DNA of 64,000 bases from Carallia brachiata (Eukaryota; Streptophyta; Magnoliopsida; Malpighiales; Rhizophoraceae): assembly GCA_021464245.1 (NCBI GenBank), contig JADCRB010000006.1, positions 2,869,621 to 2,933,620 on the forward strand. The letters are read 5' to 3'. A program made the position numbers and the translations under genes. Positions within the stretch are counted from its first letter, which is position 1. Every line of letters begins with the position of its first letter. The notes below the pieces were generated by a model, which saw only the letters and a list, made by a program, of their open reading frames with translations, made no database searches and was not told the DNA's origin. Below, one piece after another: positions 48,701-60,190 of the stretch.

Positions 48701-49169
48701 TTAGAAATCTGATTAAGAACTCTGTTTTCTTCTTCTGCTTGCTTTATTAGACGTACACCATTTCTCCATATTCTTTGATCATTTCTGAAGTTAAAAAAAA
48801 AAAAAAAGAGTCAATTGACGAATTGTGCAAATTTCGCGAGATCATAAATTGATGCAGCCACGAAGTCAATTCCTTGATAATTAGCAATTTTAGAACAACA
48901 GAAGTGGACACATTTTGTTCAAAAAAGAAAAATTCCCTTCCTTTCTATGTAGCGAAAATTGGCATATATCTTTTTCTCCTCGGGTTTTATTTTTTCTCTT
49001 GCAACACTCATTGCGTTGCTCTCGGTCATTTTAGATTATCCATTACTTCTTCAATGAGTTATTGGTGATAGCCAAACTAAGTCTATTAGCATCCAAAAAA
49101 AAGGAGTTTTAATCCACACATCTTTGGCTACCATTTTGATGTTTGTGCATGCTATATATGTACGATTAT

Positions 49170-49392
49170 CAGTGACGGATCCAAACATTTTTATTAGAGA
49201 GGCAAAATCTACATTAATATAAAAAAAAAATTAACAAAAGAGAGTGGATATAAAATTCAAGCAGGACAAAGCTTTGATTTCAAGGGGGACATTAGGTTAA
49301 AATTAGGATAAATTACACCTAAACATACCTATTTTTTTTTTTCAAGGTGGGCAAATTGCCCACCCTCACTTGTGAATAGATCCGCCAATGAT
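49170..49392. mobile_element. Small TIR element, about 223 bp
   Basis: Left end CAGTGACGGATCCAAAC; complement of the right end ATCATTGGCGGATCTATTC. Both are flanked by GATTAT (49164-49169 and 49393-49398). An internal palindrome ggtgggcaaattgcccacc lies near the right end. Non-coding; the superfamily is uncertain. Confidence 0.5.
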
Positions 49393-49398
49393 GATTAT

Positions 49399-50796
49399 GA
49401 AAATTATTCTAAGCAACCCCTTCGGACACTCCAAGGATTATGTAAAATGAAGGAAAATTATTGTAAGCATAGTTATAATTAATGTGCTAAGAATATAAAA
49501 TATTAGTATAATTATTGATGTCATCATTGATATTAAGCACAATTACATTTCAATACTTACTACGTTTAATAGTAATTGTTATTTAATATTATTTAAGACT
49601 TACATTAATAAGTACTGAAATTTCTTCATTAAAAATATTGAGAGGTACCTACAGTACATCTAATAAAGTATTATAATATTTGTTTTATGTATTTGTCTTT
49701 ATTTTTTGTATCTATTTGGTTTTATATGTAAACATATTTAAGGGTAAAATTGTTCAAAAAATAAAGATGGTGGTACATATGAGATTAGCACATTTGAGTT
49801 AATATAACATTTTGGGAACATCGTAAAGGAATGATTGCACTACTTGTAATACACAATAGGTTGGACATCTATTTATTCCACAGTATTTATTCCACAGAGG
49901 AACAAACTCTATAGTACTTAGAAAGAGTCACTAGTCGACTCAGAACTGTATAAAGCCAAACGAATACCCGTATGAGGATTCAAATGAATGACATGCATCA
50001 TATGTACGAATCTTTTAACTACTACACCACAAGTGACAATTAAAAATAATTTTATTAATATGATATGTTGATACAAATTAAATGTTTAAATAAGTCATTC
50101 AACAATAATTATAAGTACAAATTCAACTAAATACTTTATTAACTTTTCAATGATCATTAACAATAATTAGTAATCAACAATTAGTAATAACAATCAGTAA
50201 TAATAATTAATAATAACAATTAATAACAGCTAAACAAAATAGACATTTCCCTTGGTCATACAAAATCACGTTGTTAATTATCTAGTCCGTATTAATTGGA
50301 GTGGAAATGAGTGACAAACACTTGAATTTTGCCCCGCTATTCTTTTTTACCAAGATGGCAACAAAAGTGAAAGAAAAATAAAATTGTTGGTACAAAATTA
50401 CTGGTTTTGTCCTCCTTTTTATGTCTTAAAATTCAATACTTAAAGCTTTCTTCCCCTTTCTTGTGTATATGGCAAGGATAAATATACTTCATTCATTTCA
50501 TTCCTCCTAATTCCATCATTTCCAAGCAATAATGGGAAAATTACAATCTTTTATTCATTTTTCTTTCGACTAACTTTCTTTATTTATATCAAAACAAGGT
50601 GTAAAATGTTTTTAATAATGAAAGATACAGCAAAATCTTCAAAGTGATATGCCAAAAAATATCATCAAAATGTGAAACTTAGTGGATCAATCTTTACCTT
50701 GTTTGACTTTTAATATAGTAGACATTATGCAACCATTGGGCGAGTTGTTTTTATGTAATGAAGCTTTGACAATTGAAAGAAGGCAGTGCTCTCTCA
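49399..50796. other. AT-rich intergenic DNA
   Basis: No gene or element recognised. A taataacaattaataa-type motif repeats loosely at 50160-50230. Confidence 0.5.
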
Positions 50797-50804
50797 GTTG
50801 ACAC

Positions 50805-51253
50805 CGGTGTCGTTAAGAAGTGAATCAGACTGAACGGTTGACTAATTAAATGGTGGACTAGTTAGGTTTTCGGTTTAGTTTATATTCGACTCTTGGTATT
50901 GAACAATGACTGATCAAAATCGCCTAAAAATTGTGAAAAAAAAAAAAAGCGGTCCAATTAGACCAATTAGCCACAAATATAAAAATTATAATTAAGTTTT
51001 AAAATCAATAAATTTTTTAACTAAACCATACGTTTCACACAAACTTTTAATTTAGTCATTAAAACTAAGAGATTAATATCTAACCAAATCTTTTTACAGT
51101 TCTTTTTTATTCAAAACATTTGAATTTATTATTTTTATAAATATATAATTATTATGAAGCACTTATTCTACCAATACAAGTACTGATTAAATCAATTAAA
51201 TCATAAATTATTAATTTATTTAATTTGATGTCGGTCCGATTCTCAAAATATTG
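50805..51253. mobile_element. hAT-type MITE, 449 bp, second member of the family
   Basis: Flanks gttgacac (50797-50804) and cttgacac (51254-51261) match at seven of eight bases, giving a hAT-size duplication. The left end CGGTGTCGTTAAGAA and complemented right end CAATATTTTGAGAATCGGACC are degenerate versions of the ends of 3290-3722, and length, A/T-rich core and GGTCCGATT-type right arm also agree. Non-coding. Confidence 0.6.
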
Positions 51254-51261
51254 CTTGACAC

Positions 51262-53976
51262 AATAATACCGAAGGTATTGGTTGACACTTGACACATGAA
51301 TAAGCATTTGGAGGGATGAAGGTTGGAGTGGAAGTGGTGGGTGTTGAATTGATGCGGTAGCCCCATGTGGCCCATTCCTCAAAAAGACAGTAATAAATGC
51401 AAATGGAGCATTAGCAGAGGGATACAGGACTTTTTTGACGCTACAGAAAAGAGAGCCCGATGTGAGAGGTGAGAAAATGATTTTGTAATCGATTGCTTTA
51501 TGATTGATGAATGAGGTTTCCAAATCCAACAACAATAAAAAAAAAAAAAATTAAAAGCCAAATTGAAATTTGAAAGAAGAGGAGAGAGAGGGAGAGAGCT
51601 TTTGCTATATAGCATGCATGAAGATAAAAAAGTAAACAAAAGCAAAGTGCAGCAAAGGCCTCTTTTCTGGGCCTTTCTCTTCAAAGTCGCTTTTCCCACT
51701 ATTTTTGCTGACAAGTGAACAAAAGTAATGACAAAAGGAGCTATGATGAGGCTATGATGACCATATGATAATTAATTTCACATAATGTGCAAATTGTGTG
51801 CATGCATTCATGTCTTATTATAGTGGTAGTTTCTTGCAGAATAGAATGGTGTGTTTCTTCTGTACAGTTTTTTACTTTCCCTGGGGCAGTCAAATTTTCA
51901 AGAGATCAGAGTCAGAATATATACAAACCCATATATAAAGAGAGAAAAAGATGGAGAAGAAAGAGAGAATTATGGGTTTGTGTGCAGTTTGTGTATAGAT
52001 GTGTGTGTATGTTTGTGACTGAGCTTTCACATCATGCGCTTGTTTAGGGGGCCTGAGTAGAGAGGGCTGACATTGTCCTTCAAGAAAGTCGCTGACCCAT
52101 TTGTCTGACTCGCATTTAAAGCGGGGGGTTTTATTGTGTTGTTTGTACTGTACCTATTCATATGAACATATATTTTTACCATTCTATCATATATATATAT
52201 ATATATATATTATATAATTTGTTATTTAATGAGAAATATATGATGAGATTTTTTAAGTGAAATTAAAATAATATTGTGCATTGTATGACTGAATTTAAAA
52301 AATAAAATAGATAAATATTAAATTTATCAAATAAATAGTATAATCATTTTAATACTATATAAATACATCATAAAATAAAATTTTTATTTAATATGAATCT
52401 CCTTGTAAACTACATCCAAAAGGGCATGAATGGTCTTTGTCATCTCGTATACACCACGCATACCACAAATTTCCCCCCTTTTTTATTTTTAACACCCACC
52501 ATACCCCACAATTTCAACGCCCTCTTGGGAGGCAAAGGCGTTGCTCAGGACCATTTAATGCAAAGGCCACAACGTGCTATGAAACAGGCTTATTCTTCCC
52601 CCAGCTGTACTCATAGCCCCCAATTTCGGTGAAAACTTAAACAGGTGTCAAGTTCATGACACAAACTTACCCATCTAATCACTTACATTCAACAGGAATC
52701 AAGTATGTATCACACGGAACATCTTTTCTTCTTTTGTTATATTCATTTGCTTACTTGCGTACAAATAAATGAGAAACAGTAGCTGAACACATAAACCAAA
52801 AAGAAGAAAAAGTAGAAAACATTGGTATTTTTATCCATTAATATGGCTCCAAGCCTCCAACTCCCCCTCCCTCTTCCTATAGGAGCTTTTTGTCGACTAA
52901 CCGTGCTTTTATTTAACTCTTATTACGGGGAAGAACAAATATTTTTCAATGTTGAAATTGTAAGTATATTTTAAAAAATAAATACCGGAAAGGAGAGTCT
53001 TGTTAAACATATTTATAAGATAACTTATATCTTATTCTTAAAATGAAAAGACAAAAGAAAGTCTCGTATACGAGCGAGAGGCCCAAACACAAGCTTGACG
53101 TGAAAATCCAATGCAACTCCACGCAATGGACTAGTTGGTCCACCTTTGATTCCATTTTTTTTTTTTTTGAGACATTTCAAATTCTATGGTTAAATTGACC
53201 GTTTTTTACTGGTGGTTTTTACTGTTAAAAAATTAGCTTTTGCAGCTTTTAATTTCAGCCTTTATGTCCATTATTCACCTATATGAGACATTAAACTAGA
53301 AACAATATAAAAGAACCCATCTGATTCCACCAAATACATGCTTTTCTCTTCTTCTCTTTACCTTCTCTTTGAAATTTTTGTTGGGTTAAACAAGTTTGCG
53401 TTATTTCTATTACCTCAATCGTAAAGTGCATATTAGTAAAAAAACCTATCAATCATGGGAGAATAATATCTATTATACTTACGCACTGTGATTACTTGTT
53501 ACAGAGGTGTAAATCTATCCTTAAAAACAATTCATTTACACGCTTTAAATTTATATTTATTTTTTACTTCAATTCTATTGTATCCATATTCAATCTAGTT
53601 TTTCTTTATTATTTCTAACAATCATCCATATAACATCTACAACAGAAAGGCATTTTACTGAAGAAGATGCAAATGCCAAATATTAGTACCATTAACCGTC
53701 ATTTCCTCGAAATGAGATGAATCTGTAGCCCACTTAAACGGGCTTGCGGTCAATTTTGTTTGGACCCGTAAGGCAAACGTTTGTTTGTGTTAAGCCCCTA
53801 CGTTTACTGAGGCTCTTCGGCCTATCATTCTCCTTGGACGTCACTATCATTTGAAATATATCCCCAAGCACATTAGTGGCCAAGTTGGGCTTAAGCGCAA
53901 CAACTAGGGCAGATTTATGCTAAATTCACCTTGATTAGAGTTCTGCCTAGAATTCTTGTGACAATATCCTAGTTGT
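51262..53976. other. Intergenic DNA
   Basis: No gene recognised. The minus-strand frames 51152-51535 and 51379-51714 and plus-strand frames 51787-52047 and 52393-52632 resemble nothing known. An (AT)n microsatellite lies at about 52190-52211. A poly-T run lies at about 53156-53169. Confidence 0.45.
52190..52211. repeat. (AT)n microsatellite
   Basis: About 11 AT units. Confidence 0.85.
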
Positions 53977-54059
53977 TAGAACTTAATCTTCTCTTTTAAA
54001 GATCTTAAGTTCTAATTTTAAGAAAGGAACGTAGAATTTATGAAAGGCAAAGAGCTACT
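53977..54059 (+). repeat. Dispersed repeat, copy 2
   Basis: TAGAACTTAATCTTCTCTTT to AAGAGCTACT, partner of 47224-47308 in the same orientation. Confidence 0.45.
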
Positions 54060-54222
54060 CCACGGGTCATTAGCTAACAGGACCTCTTAATAGATAAAAT
54101 TAAATTTAAAGTCACCCCAGACAAATAATTCCATGTTCTCTTTTTCTCTTTGTTCTTTTCATATGCCTTCAAAACTTCACATGTACATATTCACCTTAAT
54201 TGACCAATGAATACCTACTTTT

Positions 54223-54282
54223 ATCATTACATTTGTTTAGTAATGAGGGTAGATCATTACATTTGTTTAGTAATGAGGGTAG
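54223..54282. repeat. Perfect 30-bp tandem duplication
   Basis: The 30 bases 54223-54252 are repeated exactly at 54253-54282 (each starts atcattac and ends gagggtag). Perfect identity implies a recent event or an assembly duplication. Confidence 0.95.
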
Positions 54283-54341
54283 AGCTTCACAGAAATGCAA
54301 TTGAAGTTTTCCTTTTTGAAGTTTAACGGACTAAATTGAGC

Positions 54342-54779
54342 TGATCTCACAAACCACGTGATAACGACTAGACCTAGGCCCAAAGCCCATAGAGTCAAGG
54401 CCAACCTTACTAGCAAGTCCACCAGCGAAGACTTTGGGCTCAATCCCAGACCTCGAGTCCATCACCTAGGACCCTAAATTAATAGATCAAGTAGGGCTCA
54501 TTCCCCTTTCATACAACCACCTGCCTTACCAGCAAAGACTGACATAACCAGCTATAAATATCTCAAAACGCACCTTTCCCAAGGTAATGACCTCATACTT
54601 GTTTTAGATACTAATCCTTTCTCATTATACATCTTGCTAACTTAGGCATCAGAATACTAATATTGGGTCCTACCATGACACACCTAGTTGTGCTTTGTCT
54701 TGTAGGACATGAGGCCTAGCCTACTCATCCTTCTTATCACGTGGTTTAACTCGCATCTCCTCTAGGATCAAATCAATCA
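54342..54779 (+). repeat. 5' LTR of the Tat element (left border approximate)
   Basis: The right border is fixed by the primer-site junction; it ends AAATCAATCA. The start at TGATCTCACAAACC is inferred from the TG start alone, with no partner LTR in the window. A clear TATA box lies inside. Confidence 0.55.
54552..54560 (+). promoter_or_regulatory. TATA box of the Tat LTR
   Basis: CTATAAATA within the LTR, about 220 bp before its end, with a typical plant TATA match. Confidence 0.6.
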
Positions 54780-54800
54780 TTTTGGCGTCGTCTGTGGGAA
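54780..54800 (+). promoter_or_regulatory. Primer-binding-site junction
   Basis: TTTTGGCGTCGTCTGTGGGAA directly follows the LTR. It differs by one base from the GGCGCCGTCTGTGGG-type junction common to Tat elements. Confidence 0.65.
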
Positions 54801-55153
54801 CAGATAACAATCCATTCTTTTGTCTTCTTTTCTTGGTTTCTCACCCGAATAACAGCCTAACCTCGTGACTTGAGACCATATTCTCTAGCCCACAACAATG
54901 GTCCGACAATTCCTCTCCATCTATAACTTTCAGCCTAACAAACGCTAGCCAACACTTGCCCCCGTAAGAGTTATGCGCGATTCAGGCACAAATCTGTGAG
55001 CTTTCCATGGCAGTCGCTTCGCTTAGGGTAGCGAGAAGATCTTCTACACCCCAAACACTGAATGGGGGGCAATGGGATAGCCTCACCCACCAAATTCGCA
55101 CGGGCATGCTAGATACTTGGATGATGCATGGTCCCAGTAACAACGAGTAGGAT

Positions 55154-56640
55154 TTGAACAAAAACCTTGGAGGAACACTTGAAGATTGTCCCACTAATAA
55201 GGACAAAGTAAGCCAAAAGCTTCACTTCTTCTTACTAGAAGATCACCAGGATGAATCCCTTGCCAAGTCTAGCTCGGGAGATCATGGACCCCCTCACCAG
55301 AGCCCCACCAAGTCCGAGAACGAAGTAGCCAAACAAGTACAATGCTTGATGCTCCAAGTTGTAGCCTTGGAAGGAAAGAAGATGAGTTCCCAAAGCCTGA
55401 CAATGTTCAGTTCCCCGCTCGCCATCGAAATACAACAAGCTCCCATCTAGGAAAAGTTCAAAATGCCCACCATTGATCAATATGATGGAACCATGGACCC
55501 AAAAGATCATTGGGTAAAATTCTACACCCTTGTGACGCTATAGGGAGCCTTAGAGGCTGAAATGTGCAAAGCTTTTCCAACCACGTTGAAAGGATGAGCG
55601 CACCACTAGTACGTGGAATTACCCGCTCTCGATTCAGGGATTAGATACCCTTGGACAAAACTTCATCACACAGTTTGTCCCTAGTAAGAGGAAAAAAAGG
55701 GCCCCCATGGTGTTAGTGGTCATATGGCAAGGTTCCGCTAAACCCCATAGAGACTACGATGCACGGTTCAAAAGGAAAACGCTAGAAATTCAAGGCCTGA
55801 GCTTAGAATTTGCCCTCGCGGCATTTTGCACTAGATTGTACAAATCCAAGCTCACATTTTCGTTGGACAAAAACCCACCCACTTCTTTCGAGGAAGTCAT
55901 GAGCCAAGTAGAAAAATACATGCAAGCTGAGGACGCGACCATAGCCTCAAAAACACTACTAAAGCACAATAGAAAGTTCCCAAATACCAAGCCGATGTGC
56001 TAAGAAGGAACCTAGAGAGCGCAAAGGCTAAACACCCCCTCAAACCCTAGAAGGAGAGCTCATCGTTACCCAGGCTTGGCACTCGGTCGATACACGCCGC
56101 TAAACATTTCTTGGGCCAGCATTCTCATGGAGGTAAAAGACAAAAACATGCTACAATGGCCTCAATGATTGGCCTTATTCTCGGGAAACAAGAGATTGGG
56201 GGCGATATTGCCAGTTTCATAGATCATGGGCATGATATAGGAGAATGTCGCGATTGAAAAGAAGAAATAGAAAGTCTTATAAAGCGAGGGAAACTGCAAA
56301 AGCACGTGTGCACAATAGAGAGCGATAAGGGGAGCCTGACGGCACCTAGGATCGAAGCTCCGGTAAGGCCATCTCAGGAAGGACAATCAGCAGGAACGAA
56401 GAACTCAGAACCCCAACACATCTGGGAACTGAAAGGGATAATAAACATTATAATCAGAGGCCTTCCAATGGGCATAAGTGCTCAAGAACGAAAGTCATAC
56501 ACCGATATGGTGTTGGATGCCTAGGGAAGCATCTCCGCATCGAGGAGACCCTCATAACATTCAACGACGAAGATCTAGAAGGTGTGGAGTACCCACATGA
56601 TGACCTGCCAGTGGTCACCGCACATATTAACGATTATTAG
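55154..56640 (+). pseudogene. Tat-lineage gag remnant
   Basis: The frame 55154-55450 opens the region, then after a stop comes a PTIDQYDGTMDPKDHWVKFY block (about 55468-55527) and a CKAFPTTLKG block (about 55567-55596), typical of gypsy gag capsid. The frame 55707-56003 continues with LEIQGLSLEFALAAF and an SFEEVMSQVEKYMQAED helix. A Tat-type HGHDIGEC segment and IESLIKRGKLQKHV lie at about 56225-56303. At least three in-frame stops (near 55550, 55594 and 56258) break it. Confidence 0.75.
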
Positions 56641-57025
56641 GTGCAAAGGGTGCTAGTCGACATAGAGAATTTCGTTGATATCGCTAACTATGAAGCCTTC
56701 ACCTAAATGGACCTCAAGGAAGAGGCAATCAGACAGATCTACTGCTCGCTCTATGGATTCACTACTTTATTGGTCGTCTCGATTGGAGCAATTGATGTAC
56801 CAATAATCCTAGGTTGCCCACCTTGCACCACAGTAGTGATTTTGGAATTGTTGGTCATCAGAACTCCATCATCATACAACGTGATCCGAGGAAGACTAGA
56901 ATTACGAGCGTTTGACGTCATATTATCAATTAAACATCTGAAACTAAAGTTCCCAATGCTCGCTGGGTTGGAGAAGTGCGGGGTAATCAGAAGTTGGCCT
57001 AGGAATTGCAGGTTGCATGGGTGAA
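56640..57025 (+). pseudogene. Retropepsin-like protease remnant
   Basis: After a stop near 56638, the translation reads VQRVLVDIENFVDI, in which the catalytic Asp-Thr-Gly is replaced by Asp-Ile-Glu. The frame 56707-57024 continues with YGFTTLLVVSIGAIDVPIIL and PSSYNVIRGRLEL, the usual region after the protease core. It is inactive as written. Confidence 0.65.
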
Positions 57026-57184
57026 AGGAAAAATGTCCAATTTCAAAGTGTCAACTTAGAACCCGAGAAGGAAGACTGGGAATGGGGAATTCCGGCAGAG
57101 AAGTTGCAACAGGAACCCTTTGACCTAAGTGATCTTGAAATGATGATCCAGATTGGGCAAAAGAACCCTTAAGATCTGAAAGGT

Positions 57185-58110
57185 GATATTATAACATTTT
57201 TAAGACGCAATCGCAACGTATTTGTGTAGATCCCAATAAACATGCTAGGAATTGACCCAGATATAATACCATAGACTGAGGGTGGACTCGAAAGCTGCCC
57301 CACTGAAGCAAAAGAAAAGAAATTTTGCCCCCCATCCAGCAAGCAGCAATTGAGCAAGAATTGGATAAGCTCAAGCTGGCAAACTTTATAAGGGATGTCA
57401 CTTGCCCCTCTTGGTTGGCTAATATAATGATGGTCAAAAAGGCTAACGAAAGTGGCAGATGTGTGTAGATTTTATGGACCTTAACAAAGCATTCCCAAAA
57501 GACAGTTACCCTTTAGCTCGGATCGACCAGTTGGTGGACAACATCTCGGACTATGAGCTAGTAGCTTTTATGGATGCGTTCTCGAGAAATAACTAAATCC
57601 CCATGTTCGATCTTGATGAGGAGAAAACGAAATTCATAATTGGGAAAGATACCTTTTGCAACAAAATAATGCCATTTGGATTAAAGAACGCAGGCGCCAC
57701 TTACCAATGGTTGGTCAACAAGATGTTCAAGGAGCAAATTTGGAGAAACGTAAAAGTATATGTGGATGATATGTTTGTAAAAATCATGGTTACCTCCGAC
57801 CATTTCCGGGACCTCCAGAGACCTTCAATAGGTTGAACTGATTTAGGACAAAGCTCAATCCTGTAAAATGTGTGTTTGGTGTTCAGTCAGGAAAGTTTCT
57901 CGGGTTCTTGTCTCTCACAAGGGAATTGAGTCCAACCTCAAAAAAATCAGGGCGATATAGAATCTACACACACCACAAAGCATCCGGGAGGTCCAAGTGC
58001 TTACAGGCATGGTAGCCCATCTAGTAGATTTATCTCTAGGGTTGAAGATAAGCAGCTCCCATTCTTCAAAGTAATAAAGTGCTCCCTAGTATTCAAGTGG
58101 ATGAAAGAAT
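57185..58110 (+). pseudogene. Gypsy reverse transcriptase remnant
   Basis: The frame 57603-57836 contains MPFGLKNAGATYQWLVNKMF and a complete VYVDDMFVK catalytic motif (about 57756-57782), both in the form typical of the Tat lineage. Upstream parts at 57230-57600 are in shifting frames with stops. After 57836 the frame is lost. Confidence 0.8.
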
Positions 58111-58510
58111 GTGATGAAGCCTTCTGGCAGTTAAAGAATTACCTATCTTCTTTCCCGCTGCTTGGTAAACCCATCTTGGGTGAAAAAATATTCTCGTACT
58201 TGGTCGTAAGTTCCACAGTGGTCAATTTGTGCTAATTTGGGAAGAAGAGTCGCACCAAAAGCCTATTTCCTATATGAGTAAAGTATTGCAAGGAGCTGAG
58301 CTTAGGGACCCAAAAGTCGATAAAGTGGCATATGCTGTAATTGTTTCGACAAGAAAATTGCGGTTATACTTTCAAGTGCACAAAGTGCTTGTAATGACAA
58401 ACCAACCACTACGAACAATCTTACAAAGACTAGATGTGGCAGGACGGATGTTGGAATGGTCTATAGAGCTCAGAGAATTTGATATCATGTTCAACCCTAT
58501 AACGTAGTTA
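58110..58510 (+). pseudogene. RT-linked RNase H remnant
   Basis: The frame 58229-58507 reads KPISYMSKVLQGAELRDPKV followed by LRTILQRLDVAGRMLEWSIE and LREFDIMFNP, the gypsy RNase H and its connection to the tail. The first catalytic Asp region (before 58229) is out of frame. Confidence 0.75.
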
Positions 58511-58554
58511 AGGCACAGGCCCTGGCAGATTTCATTACAGAATGCTTAAGTTTC

Positions 58555-59030
58555 CCCAATAGATAATCCATGTCAATGGTGCCTCAAACAAGAAAGGAAA
58601 CGGAGCTGACATTGTTATAAAAGGCATGGGGAACGTGGTATTGGAATATGTCTTGAAGTTTAAATTCCCCGTAACTAACAATGATGCTGAATACGAGGCC
58701 CTCATTATGGGTTTGGATATCACCAAAGCTCTGAGAATTAAAAATATCAAGGTGCACAGCAACTCCCAACTTGTCTTGGGCTAAACAATGGAAGACTATG
58801 AAGTCAACGAAGAAAGCATGGTAAAATACTGGCAAAAGTTCAGAGGATCTGGGACGAGATGACTAAAATGGGAGTCACTATAGAGTTTGTCAAAATTTGA
58901 TAGCCGAAAATGTACTGGCTAATGAGTTATCCTGCTTCCAGTTAGCTTGGAATGAAGTTGCAGAAAAGCCAGTAATGATAACGCACATTGAAACACCTAG
59001 ATACCTCAAAGAAAAAGGGCAAGTATCCCA
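58555..59030 (+). pseudogene. Second (archaeal-type) RNase H remnant
   Basis: Translation gives IIHVNGASNKKGNGAD, then FPVTNNDAEYEALIMGLDIT with the NNxAEYEAL motif and a following VHSNSQLV. The first catalytic Asp of the usual HVDG is Asn here, and a stop follows. A second RNase H is a signature of the Tat lineage. Confidence 0.75.
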
Positions 59031-59264
59031 AGTGAAGTAAGGGACAACTGGATGAGCCCAATCATCTGATACATCGACATGGGAAGCCTTCTAAAGACAA
59101 GATTGAAGCACAAAAAATTCAGTGTCGGGCCGCCAAATATGTATACTTGGATGGGCAATTATACAGAGTATTGTTCAGCTTACCACTTCTCAAAAGCTTA
59201 ATGTTGGAGGAGGGAGAATATGTGTTAAAGAAATTTCTAAAGGAATTTGTGGAAACCATATATG

Positions 59265-59875
59265 AGGCAGGTTAATAGCAAAGAAGGCAATGAAGCAGGG
59301 ATTCTATTGTCCAACGATGTTGGACGATTCTTCGCAAATGTTTAGAAAGTGTGACGTGTGTCAGAGATTCGCAAACCTCCCTCAGTTCCCTGCCACTTTC
59401 CTTAGCCCAATCCTGGCTCTATAGCCAATCGTTTACTGGGATTTACACTACAAAGTCGGTGAACCTAGTTATAGGAACGAGCACTATTCGACTCAAGAAA
59501 ATGAGAAGTGCCTCCATGTGAACCTAGACCTTTGGGAAGAGACAAGGGGGCAAGCAATGATCTGGACCGTGGCATAACAAAGAAAGTTGACCCAATACCA
59601 CAACAAAAGGGTGAACGAACGGCCATTCAAATAAGGAAACTTGGTACTTCTTTAATGGGAAGCAGCAAAGAGTGAAGAATGAACCAACAAGCTCTCTTTA
59701 AATTGGGAATGACCATATCGTGTTATAAGAGTAATTTGTCTCGGGAGCTACAAACTGAAAACCCCAGACGAAACCCCGATACCAGGGTATAGAACTCAGC
59801 CAGCCGCAAATGTATTTCCAATAATCCAACAACCATTCCTTATCTATCACCATGTAAATATGTCTTTTGAGCCTT
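59265..59875 (+). pseudogene. Integrase remnant lacking the catalytic core
   Basis: The zinc-finger part survives: KKAMKQGFYCPTML and KCDVCQRFANLP (about 59280-59380). The sequence then passes, within about 160 bp of unrelated DNA, to the C-terminal part (about 59580-59870: QYHNKRVNERPF, then PYRVIRVICLGSYKL). The DDE core is therefore missing. Confidence 0.7.
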
Positions 59876-59909
59876 TTTAAGCATCTATACTATTATCTCA
59901 ACAGAAGCT

Positions 59910-60190
59910 GAACTTTCTGAGTTCGGATTAAAAAATAGGATGACAACGTCCCATTGGATGACAACGCTTTGATGAGCAAAAGTAAGTACGAATTAAAAAT
60001 TCGGACGACAACGTCCTTATTGGACGACAATACTTTGACAAGCGAAACTAAATTCAGATTGAAAACTCGTACAACAATGTCCCGATAGGATGACAACACT
60101 TCGATGAGCGACACTAAGTCTGGATTGAAAATCTAGATGACAACATCCCTATTGGACTACGATGCTTCGATGAGCAAAAATTAAAAACCT
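59910..60190. repeat. 65-66-bp tandem repeat, four units
   Basis: Units start at 59941, 60006, 60072 and 60138 with (t/c)(g/a)acaac(g/a)tcc, followed by attgga(t/c)gacaa and ttgatgagc(a/g)-type blocks and ending gattgaaaa(t/c)tc. A half-unit tail precedes the first. Units differ by several bases. Such arrays between pol and the 3' LTR are typical of Tat elements. The minus-strand frame 59893-60114 is a translation of the array. Confidence 0.9.

Noticed and set aside
55154..58762. Several 75-105-codon frames in the Tat region as separate host genes
   Set aside because: Those on the plus strand are pieces of gag, protease, RT and RNase H in the expected order. Those on the minus strand are their antisense.
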